A stretch of 64,000 bases of DNA, taken from positions 18,103,447 through 18,167,446 of the forward strand of contig AP025069.1 of NCBI GenBank assembly GCA_036186865.1. The letters run 5' to 3'. This DNA comes from Eustoma russellianum (Eukaryota > Streptophyta > Magnoliopsida > Gentianales > Gentianaceae). The position numbers and the translations under genes are program-made. The stretch's first letter is position 1, and each line of letters opens with the position of its first letter. Below, piece after piece: positions 56,041-64,000 of this stretch. The notes below the pieces were generated by a model that made no database searches, was not told the origin of the DNA, and saw only the letters and a program-made list of their open reading frames with translations.

Positions 56041-56864
56041 GATTTTTTAAAAGGTACTATACACATATATTCCAACGTACTACTGACACGTTACATATTT
56101 TACGAACGTATGCTAATGTCACACCACTATATTTACCTCATATTTATGAGTATATTCAGGTCTTATATCATATGATATAAGTCATGGTGATGACAAAATT
56201 ATTACAACACGTTACAAGGTTCTAAACCAAAAATTGTCGTATTGGGTGAATACCGAAACTTCACCAATGTGTCACGTACTTGCCATATATAGATGGCCAG
56301 CCTCTACACTTCAAAAATGACCAAAAATTTCGTGGTCTATGTGTTATATTCATCCATGAAATCATTCCATGTTGGCACACACAAATCACCCCCAATTAAG
56401 GCCAAATTGTGGAGATTTCAAATTCAACATTTTAAGCACATGTTAGGCGCCACTTTACTCAGCCATGAGAGCTGAATATTAAAGTTTAATTTATGTATAT
56501 TATGTATAACATAATATATATAACATTTAACTCAATCGGAGAAAAATCGCGTAATCGACAAAAGTCGAAAATTCGGTATTCTACGAACACGACACATGAA
56601 ACATTTTTGGCATGACATATAACATGTATATAGACACTTTTTACATACTCTATACATCCTAAACTATTCTAGAAAAATCAATTAAGGGCTGATTAGAATA
56701 TACCATATGTGTATAATTATTGTGCACTATTTTACAAAGTTTGCAAAAAATAAAATTCACACATGTACAAGCTATAGCATACGCCTACTTCAGCCTTGTT
56801 GGAGTATATGTGGAGCTTTGTTGGCATCTTGATTGGCCAAGAATGAAGTATACAAGGTTGGTGA
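55616..56864 (+). repeat. 3' LTR of + strand copia, 5' part only
   Basis: Starts TGTAGAGAAAAAGGGG and runs 1249 bp before the minus copia inserts at 56865 (left flank GGTGA). Collinear in reverse with 58707-59909. Contains the (TA)n run at ~55991-56037 and palindrome CTTATATCATATGATATAAG at 56162-56181. The rest would lie right of the window. Confidence 0.82.
55991..56037. repeat. (TA)n microsatellite
   Basis: About 23 TA units; the homologous site in the minus copia LTR (~59526-59550) has only a short imperfect run. Confidence 0.95.
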
Positions 56865-59800
56865 TGTAAGATCTGCAAGGCACCACTAGAAGGGGGAGGG
56901 GGGTTGAATAGTGGGTGCGGAAAATGTGGTTTTTAAAATTATTTTAACCAAAAACCCAACTTCTGAAAACAGTTTCTGTTTTTAGAACCTATTTTAAAAC
57001 TTTTTGAAAACTAGGTTACAGGTCTTCAAAAATTCTGAAATTTGGAGAAATCTTAGCATAAGATGTTCTGAGTATCTCCTAAAAATTCCAGATTAAAATT
57101 AAACCTTTAACCCCTTTAAAAAAACGTTGATGGTTAGATTGTGCAAATCTGCCAGAAACCGTAGTCTGATTTGAAAAATTAATTCCTATTTAACCGTGAC
57201 TCCAAATGCTCTCAAACTTTAATGACTAACTCCTTATTGGTTATTTAATTAGGTTAAAATAGTTTTGAAAAATGCGTTTGGGAAGTTAGTCAAATACGTC
57301 CAAAGTCTCAACCTTTGCAAGCCTGAAAATCAGACTGCACTAGTCTCAGGACTTTAGACGTTTGAATGACCTATAATTGTCCAAAATGGTTAAAACTTGT
57401 GCCAAAAGAACCTTAAGACGTGTGGGTATGTTTCCTGAAAGTTTCGTAATTTTTGAAATTTGTTTACTATTTTTAATAACGTGATAAAAATAATGCACTG
57501 TGCTGGAAACTGAAAGTAAGTGCTGAAAGTAAAGAACACAAGGAATTTTATATTGGTTCGGTTAAATCAACCTACTCCAGCCTTCGAGGACACCTTCCTC
57601 GGTTAGCACTAATCACAAAACACAAATAACACCTTACCACACAAAGTTGATGGAGTTACACACCAACTTTAACCCTTTACAAACCTTATAAATGATTACA
57701 ACGATCACAAACACCACCACCTTGCGAAGCAAGATTGATCACACCTTGATCAATCTTTTACAACAATAAAGAGTATATGGTGGTATGTAAGAAGCCTATT
57801 CAAGATATATGAATATGAATACAATAGGCTTTTAGAGAGAAGAAAGAAAGAAGTGTAGAAAGAGAAGGATGTATGAGTTTTTGATCTTTGAACTTGTAAG
57901 CCTTGTCTTGCATTTTTGTTTGCTCTCCTCTTTCCTTTTATCAATAGTGTCTGCCCCCTTGATGCCTCTTTCCTCTCTTGAAAATTATCTTCTAAGTCTT
58001 TGGAAGAGTATATTGCATCATTGTGACATTTCCTTGCTTACTTGGCAACTCCTCATTGGATGATCATTAAGCCCTTGCTTACTTGGCACTCATTGATTGG
58101 ATGGAAGTTGTCATCATTTGATGACTAGATAGATCTGAAAATTATCCTTAAAAACATGTGTTAATTAGCCATAAAAGTGTTGTCATAAATCACATAATAA
58201 TTCCACATAATTAGCAAGACAAATAATCACCATTTCCTTCCAAGAATTCGGCCACATGCTTACTACACATGCTGAAATTTCAGCATTTGTGATATTCACA
58301 CTTTATTTAAATTGTTGCCAAGTTTGCATTTGATTAATCCATTGAAAATAAAGAAGAAATAAATCATCATTTAGTACATAACATTTCTACTAATTTTGGA
58401 ATAAAATTTAGTCAACAAGAAGGCCATAAAATCGGCCAAGTTCATTCTATACATGCTGAAATTTTCAGCATGTGTGATATTCCAAGATACCATCAAATTA
58501 TTTCCATAATATATTTAAAACATTGCCATACTATATTTTAATAAATTCATATAATTTAAAATAGTAAATATGACATCTTTATCTTGAAAATTTCGGTCAC
58601 TCTTAAACTACTCATGCTGAATTTTCAGCATGTGTCACAAATGTGACAAAGTTTGAAATGTTACCTTGTGTAGCTCCTTTCTTTATGTCACCAACATTGT
58701 ATGCTTCATTCTTGGCCAATCAAAATGCCAACAAAGCTCCACATATGCTTCATCAAGCTAAGATAGGCGTGTGATGATGAATGTACATGTGCTGAATTTT
58801 ATTTTTGCAAACTTTGTAAAATAGTGCACACATAATTATACACACATGGTATATTCCAATCAACCCGTAATTGATTTTTCTAGAACACTTTAAAATGTAT
58901 AGAGTATGTAAAAAGTGTCTAGATACATATTATATGCCATGCCAAAAATGTTCCATGTGTCGTGTTCGTAGAAAACCGAATTTTCGACGTTAGTCGATTA
59001 CCCGATTTTTCTCTGATTAAATTCCAACTTTTTTCACATGTTATATATATTATGTTACACATAATATATATAAATTAAACTTTAATATTCAGCACTTAGG
59101 GCTGATTTAAAGTGGCGCCTAATCATGTGACAAAAATTGAATTTAGAATCTCCACAATTTGGCCTTAATTTGGGGTGATTTGTGTGTGCCAACATAGAAT
59201 GATTTTATGGCTGTATATACCATGTAAGCCACGAAAGTTTTGGCCATTTTTGAAGTGTAGGGGCTGGCCATCTATATATGGTAAGTACGTGACACGTTGG
59301 CAAAGTTTCGGTATTCACCCGATACGACAATTTTCAGTTTAGAACCTTTTAACGTGTCGTAAAAAATTTGTCATCACCATGACTTATATCATATGATATA
59401 AGACCTGAATTTTCTCATAAATATGAGGTAAATATAGTGGTGTGACGTTAACGTACGTTCGTAAAATTTATAACTTGTCGGTAGTATGTTGGAATATATG
59501 TGTATGTGCCTTTTATAAAAAATCTGAATATATATACAAATATATGTATAATGGCGTGTATAAAGGGAGAGGAGAACTTTCCATTCTTCAATTTCTTGCA
59601 TTTGTGCCTTTTCCAAATATAGCTTCCTTTAATGAACTACGTAGTTTATTTAACTAAGTACTTCACTTAATGAACTAGTTTAGTTCATTAATGATGGTAC
59701 CTGAAAATAGTTCAAACACAACAAATGTTTGCCATTTGATGTAAGCTTTAAAGCTTCATGGCTCGTTATTACGACAACATTATGTATGAACTATATAAGG

Positions 59801-59909
59801 CAAGTTTTATGCAAAAACAAGTCATGTCATAAAATATGTCATGCATTTCTTTAATACATGTTATTTAAATCATGCATTTTGTAATCACTCAAACCCCTTT
59901 TTCTCTACA
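56865..59909 (-). repeat. 3' LTR of minus copia
   Basis: 3045 bp, an unusually long LTR. Minus start TGTAGAGAAAAAGGGG; minus end GGTGCCTTGCAGATCTTACA. The last third carries the CCCCCCT-rich and GAGGAAGGTGTCCTCGAAGG-type sequences common near SIRE LTR ends. It contains three hairpin-bearing ~180-bp repeats (58246-58640) and the palindrome at 59383-59402. No gene. Confidence 0.8.
58246..58640. repeat. Three degenerate ~180-bp repeats each ending in a hairpin
   Basis: Inverted repeats ATGCTGAAATTTCAGCAT (58269-58286), an 11-bp-arm hairpin (58451-58473) and an 8-bp-arm hairpin (58613-58632), each preceded by a CGGCCA/CGGTCA block. Spacing ~180 and ~160 bp. Confidence 0.75.
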
Positions 59910-60129
59910 ATCTTCCCCTTTTGATGATTCACAAAATAACCTACATTCATGATTTAAATCTTGTCGCTCCCCTCCAATCATGCACAAATTCAAATTTTGA
60001 ATTTCAAATTTCAAATTTTCTCTCCCTTGATTTGTGCAATCAATCTCTCTCTCCCTCTTAAATCATGCATTCACTCCCCCTTTATTTTGGAAAGTCAATC
60101 AACAATGCATGTAAATATGGAAAGAGATA
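59910..60129 (-). other. PPT and 3' untranslated region of minus copia
   Basis: PPT on the minus strand AAAAGGGGAAGAT (59922-59910), then GA-rich sequence collinear with 55384-55615. No gene. Confidence 0.75.
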
Positions 60130-60663
60130 TCAAATCAATTCAGCAGAAATCATGCCTAATTTAGAACGAAGATTTTCATACGTGGCTTGATTTAATGCTT
60201 TAGTGAAAATGTCAGCTACTTGTGCCTCAGTGCGTACATGATCTATGACAATATCACCATTATTTACGTGATCACGAAGGAAGTAATAGCGTACTTCTAT
60301 ATGCTTGGCCTTAGAGTGCAACACGGGGTTCTTAGATAAGTTGATGACGCTCATACTATCACAATATATAGGAATCTTATTTACCGTAATTCCAAAGTCA
60401 GAAAGTTGTTGTTTTAGCCATAGTAATTGTGTGCAGCAAAGACTAAGTGACATGTATTCAGCTTCAGTAGTGGATAAAGCTACGCTTGCTTGCTTTTTAG
60501 AAAACCATGAAATAAGAGAATTTCCTATAAATTGACAAGTGCCACTTGTGCTTTTCCTATCTATTTTACAGCCACCATAATCTGCATCAGTATAGGCATG
60601 TAAGTTAAATTCACAATCTTTATCATACCAAATGCCTTAGGTGGGTGTGTGCTTAATATATCA
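60130..60663 (-). pseudogene. RNase H of minus copia
   Basis: Open frame 60453-60130 covers LCCTQLLWLKQQL, a catalytic-type IYCDSMSVINLSKN, EAQVADIFTKAL and the end MISAELI. Upstream (60454-60663) the DADYGG-type start is visible in another frame. Separated from RT by the frameshifting 202-bp duplication. Confidence 0.83.
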
Positions 60664-61067
60664 GAATATTCTTTTCACGGCATTATAGTGAGACACCTTT
60701 GGTTGACTTTGAAAACATGCACACATACATATACTGAACATGATATCAGGTCTACTAGCAGTAAGATACAGCAAAGAGCCAATCATAGATCTATATAAGG
60801 TATTATCAAAATCCTTACCATGTTCATCTTTGTCTAATTTAGTGGTGACACGCATAGGGGTATCGGAATATTCTTTTCACGGCATTATAGTGAGACACCT
60901 TTGGTTGACTTTGAAAACATGCACACATACATACACTGAACATGATATCAGGTCTACTAGCAGTAAGATACAACAAAGAGCCAATCATAGATCTATATAA
61001 GGTATTATCAAAATCCTTACCATGTTCATCTTTGTCTAATTTAGTGGTGACACTCATACGGGTGGGA
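60664..61067. repeat. 202-bp tandem duplication in minus copia RT end
   Basis: Unit GAATATTCTTTTCACGG... at 60664 repeats at 60866; TCTACTAG at 60751 recurs at 60953. Period 202, not a multiple of three, so it breaks the frame. The copies are nearly identical, so it is recent. The + copia lacks it. Confidence 0.9.
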
Positions 61068-61720
61068 GACGGTTTTAAATTCTCAAAATTGAACTTTTTA
61101 ATCATATCATTTATATACTTAACTTGGCTTATATGTATTCCTTTACCCGTTTGTTTGATTTGCAAGCCAAAAAAGTAATTTAATTCACCAACCATAGACA
61201 TTTCAAATTCCGAATTCATGCAAATTTTGAAATCTTCAACAAGTTTATAACAGGTGGAGCCGAAAACGATGTCATCAACATAAATTTGAATAATGAGTAA
61301 ATTTGATTTATCTTGTTTTAAAAACAAAGTACTACCTATAGTGCCCCTTTTAAAACCATTTTCTAAGAGAAAAGCAGCAAAACGATCATACCATGCTCTA
61401 AGTGCTTGCTTTAAGCCATACAGTGCCTTCTTTAGTTTGTACACGTGATCGGGATGTTTCAAATCTTCAAAACCGGGTGGTTGTTTCACGTATACTTCTT
61501 GTATAAATCTATTTAAGAATGCACATTTCACGTCCATTTGATAAAGTTTAAAACCTTTTATGCAAGCAATAGCAAGTAAAAGTCGTATGGCTTCTAAACG
61601 TGCTACGGGTACAAATGTTTCATCATAATCAATTCCTTCTTCTTGATTATATCCTTGTGCTACAAGTCTCGCTTTGTTTCTAACAACTTTTCCTTCTTCA
61701 TTCATTTTATTCCTAAACAC
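60839..61720 (-). pseudogene. Reverse transcriptase of minus copia
   Basis: Begins FRNKMNEEGKVVRNK, then ARLVAQGYNQEEG, QMDVKCAFLN, LYGLKQALRAWYDRF and an intact YVDD box (codons at 61271-61282), GLQIKQTGKGIHISQ and the YRSMIGSLLYLTASRPD block. The first Met is internal. It ends abnormally at the 202-bp duplication. Better preserved than the RT of the + copia (45241-46438). Confidence 0.86.
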
Positions 61721-61768
61721 CCACTTTGTGCCTATTATAGTCTTATCTTGTGGTCATGACACTAAATC

Positions 61769-62425
61769 TCATATGTCATTTCTAACAAATTTATTAAGTT
61801 TGTGATGCATAGCATCAATCCAAGAAGAATCACTCAAAGCATCATGCACATTTTTAGATTCGATTTCAGAAATCATGGCATGAAATTGATTTATTTCATT
61901 CGCATTTATTCTTCTACGTGGTCGTACACCATGAGTGAGATCGCCTATAATGAGATCGTGTGGGTGATCTCTATGCCATCTTGGTTGATTATTTTCTATG
62001 TTCTCATGCATTTCTATGTGATCATGCATTTCTAGTGTATCATGCATATCATACGTGCTATCATCATCATTCAACACGGGTTTCAATTCAAAATCATCAT
62101 CATATTCTTTATCTTTATCAATCTCACCAAATTCATTAAACTTCACATGAATGGATTCTAGAATTTGTCTAGTGATGGGATCATAACATCTATATGCTTT
62201 TGAGTTCACATAATACCTAACAAAGATACATTCAATTGATTTAGATTCAAACTTATCTAAATTATCTTTCGCATTTAAAACAAAGCATTTGCAACCAAAC
62301 AAACGAAAGTAATCAATTTTAGGCATGCGATCATTTAATATCTCATAAGGCGTCTTATTTATTTTCTTTCTAATAGACAAACGATTACATATGTAGCATG
62401 CACAATTTACGGCTTCTGCCCACAA
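61769..62425 (-). pseudogene. Integrase C-terminal region of minus copia
   Basis: Residues begin WAEAVNCACYICNRLS, the conserved end of the copia integrase core, then FGCKCFVLN, YDPITRQILES, an acidic His/Asp stretch and HDLIIGDLTHGVRPRRR. Out of frame with the core upstream. Matches 44580-45150. Confidence 0.84.
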
Positions 62426-62781
62426 AAATCAAGGCAATTTATTCTCACACAACATGCAATTTCTTGTAATGTCCTATTCTTTCTTTCTACTACTCCTTTT
62501 AATTGAGGAGTTCTAGGTGGCGAAAACTTGTGTTTAATTCCTTTTTCTTCGCAAAATGCAATCATGTCCTTGTTTTTAAATTCACCGCCTCTATCACTTC
62601 TTATCCTTTTCACATTGACACCATATTGATTTTCAAGTTGTTTTATTAGTTTCGCAATCTCAATGGCACTATCATCTTTATGTGCAAGAAACAAAGTCCA
62701 AGTATAGCGAGAAAAATCATCAATAATCACACAAGCATAATGACGTCCACTGAGACTCGTAGTGCGACTAGGACCAAACAA
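62407..62781 (-). pseudogene. Integrase catalytic core of minus copia
   Basis: FGPSRTTSLSGRHYACVIIDDFSRYTW, SDRGGEFKN, PPRTPQLKGVVERKNRTLQ: the catalytic Asp and Glu environments are present. Upstream, GAA is replaced by TAA at ~62820, which ends the preceding frame; downstream a frame change ends it at DFCGQKP. Confidence 0.85.
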
Positions 62782-62820
62782 ATCAATGTGTAATAATTCT
62801 AAAACTCTAGTCGTGCTTAT

Positions 62821-63402
62821 TTAATTTTTAGATTTAAGTGACTTGCGTGTTTTTTTGCCTTTTATGCAAGATTCACACAACTGAAAGTTGTCTAAATCAA
62901 ATGTAGGCAATCCTCGTATTAGGTTCTTTCGTTGGAGTTTTTCAAGTGTAGAAATGCCAATGTGTCCTAAACGTCTATGCCACAAATTTACGTTAGGTTC
63001 ATTTGACATGAAATACTTAACCTTAGCGTCTAACATATCATCCATAGAAAGTGTAAAGATGTTTCCTTCCCGTTTTTCTTTTAAAACTGTTTCTCCATTT
63101 TTATTTATTACATTGCAATACGGATGAGTAAAACACACATCAAAACCATTGTGGATGCTAAGAAGATTATAGGATAAGTTGCTTACCAAAAAGACGTTGG
63201 AGATTAGAAGGGTGCTTGGGTTTCCAATTGTACCTTTTCCGATGATCTTGCCTTCATTGTTGTCTCCAAAGGTCACGGATCCCCCTTTTGTGACCTTCTT
63301 TAACTTTGTGAACAAGCTCGGGTCATCCGTCATGTGGCTCAAGCAACCACTGGCAAGGAACCACTTGATAAATGTATCTTTTGATGTGTGGGTTCCCTGC
63401 AA
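62821..63402 (-). pseudogene. Protease and integrase zinc finger of minus copia, active site mutated
   Basis: The protease active site reads WFLASGC where the + copia has WFLDSGC: the catalytic Asp codon is GCC (63352-63354). SRH is also LSH. The integrase zinc finger (LWHRRLGHIG...LCESCIKGK) is complete and ends at the nonsense codon near 62820. The frame's first codon is TTG, so it is a fragment of pol, not a gene with its own start. Confidence 0.86.
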
Positions 63403-63457
63403 TGTACGAGAATGATTTAGGTACCCTTTTAATTTTGGGTCCTTGCGAGTTAATTAT

Positions 63458-64000
63458 TCACCTCTTAGCAAAAGTACCTTTCGGTACCCATACTTGGGTG
63501 ATCCTTCTCGGTCTAGCAAATGGTAAGAGTGTAGATGAAGAAGCAAAGTAGTAGACATGTAGTGAATGGACTTTGGGCCTTTGGCCGAGAACTCCTTTAT
63601 ATGCGTCATTTTGAGTATGTTTTTGATATAGCCTTGTGTTGGTGTGCATAGTGCGTGATCTAGATGGATGAAATGAATGTCGTGTATGCATCACTTTTTT
63701 CTTTGCATATCTATATGGCACATAATTATATTTCGTATGACATGAAGCGGAAGTATGACGAGATGAGGGGAGAGGGGGTCTTTGATCTTAGACGCCACGT
63801 TTGCTTTAGGTGTGTCTACTTTCTTAGACAAGACGAATTTAGTTGGTTTAATTGATACATCATTTGTCTCAATGTATCCTAATCCGGTTTTATCACTATC
63901 ATGTTTTTGCGATAGAATAATACGATCTAGCATGTTAGATCCTGTGTCAAATGGTTTCATCATCTTCTCTAAATCCGTATTCCTTGATTTCAAATTTGAA
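63458..64000 (-). pseudogene. Gag C-terminal coiled coil and linker of minus copia
   Basis: 63993-63691 matches the end of the Gag coiled coil and following basic region (MKSRNTDLEKMMKPF). 63721-63458 is the linker with WVPKGT and the same TGA (63460-63458) as in the + copia. The two frames differ by an indel near 63760. Continues beyond 64000. Confidence 0.8.

Larger units (their letters stand above)
32721..56864 (+). mobile_element. SIRE-like Ty1/copia element (+), 5' LTR outside window, interrupted by three insertions
   Basis: Own sequence is 32721-35212, 44101-46438 and 55154-56864. Gene order is gag, protease, integrase, RT, RNase H, typical of Ty1/copia. The SIRE/Maximus assignment rests on the long Gag with a coiled coil after the zinc knuckle, the GCSRHMT protease and the LTR style. 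Family-1 (35213-44095) and family-2 (46439-55148) elements sit in integrase and RNase H with clean TSDs. The minus-strand copia at 56865 cuts the 3' LTR. The frame is broken by many stops and indels. No env-like ORF follows RNase H. Confidence 0.85.
56865..64000 (-). mobile_element. SIRE-like Ty1/copia element (-), runs off right edge
   Basis: On the minus strand it enters the window in gag at 64000 and ends with its 3' LTR at 56865 (TGTAGAGAA...GATCTTACA). It lies in the 3' LTR of the + strand copia of the same family: LTR homology between the two breaks exactly at 56864/56865. Right boundary and second TSD are outside. Gag end, PR, IN, RT and RNase H are recognisable but frameshifted, with a nonsense change, a 202-bp duplication and a mutated protease active site. 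Confidence 0.83.

Noticed and set aside
58246..58640. Spaced repeats with palindromes considered as a CRISPR array
   Set aside because: Plant retrotransposon LTR, only three degenerate units at ~160-180 bp spacing; no CRISPR architecture.
56865..58706. Spacer between the copia arms considered as an independent MITE or gene
   Set aside because: It is the continuation of the minus copia LTR; it ends with sequence typical of SIRE LTR ends and has no gene.

Overview
This window is plant nuclear DNA, most likely a eudicot with a large repeat-rich genome (lineage by inference only). I recognise no host gene, rRNA, tRNA or CRISPR. Essentially every base belongs to LTR retrotransposons nested in one another, and most boundaries are fixed by TG...CA termini, 5-bp target-site duplications (TSDs), a tRNA-iMet primer-binding site (PBS) and a polypurine tract (PPT).

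Layout. The base layer on the right is a SIRE-like Ty1/copia element on the + strand (32721-35212, 44101-46438, 55154-56864), decayed by stops and frameshifts. Inserted into it are: (i) a minus-strand, non-autonomous CRM-like element present as a tandem LTR-internal-LTR-internal array (25180-32720), which runs off the left edge of the window behind later insertions; (ii) a CRM-like family-1 Ty3/gypsy element (35213-44095, TSD ACCTA); (iii) a CRM-like family-2 element (46439-55148, TSD CTAGT); (iv) a second, minus-strand SIRE-like copia (56865-64000 and beyond) that landed in the 3' LTR of the first, giving a large inverted repeat. The non-autonomous array was hit by another family-1 element (1-25174, TSD GGACT). 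That element carries a family-1 solo LTR in its gag (320-1646) and a family-2 element in its RT (3871-21773, TSD GGTGA). The family-2 element in turn received a minus-strand Tekay/Del chromovirus (6612-15497, TSD CAACT) 62 nt before its gag start. The deepest stack is copia > non-autonomous CRM-like > family 1 > family 2 > Tekay, five levels.

Coding potential. Family 2 has two long gag-pol ORFs (1655 and 1610 residues) with CCHC, PR, RT, RNase H and DD35E integrase intact. In all CRM-like families the end of the ORF crosses the PPT and runs into the 3' LTR, so the last ~52-68 residues are LTR-encoded. The Tekay copy has an intact gag, a candidate 83-nt gag/pol intron, and a deletion of RNase H plus most of integrase.

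Most interesting items: the non-autonomous CRM-like element with an unrecognised 479-aa acidic ORF fused to the LTR-encoded tail; the gag/pol intron in the Tekay element; a one-G PPT difference that switches the C-terminal tail of family 2; and a leader motif shared by all CRM-like families. The abundance of CRM-like elements makes a centromeric or pericentromeric origin plausible but unproven. Mutation counts between LTRs were made by eye and are approximate.
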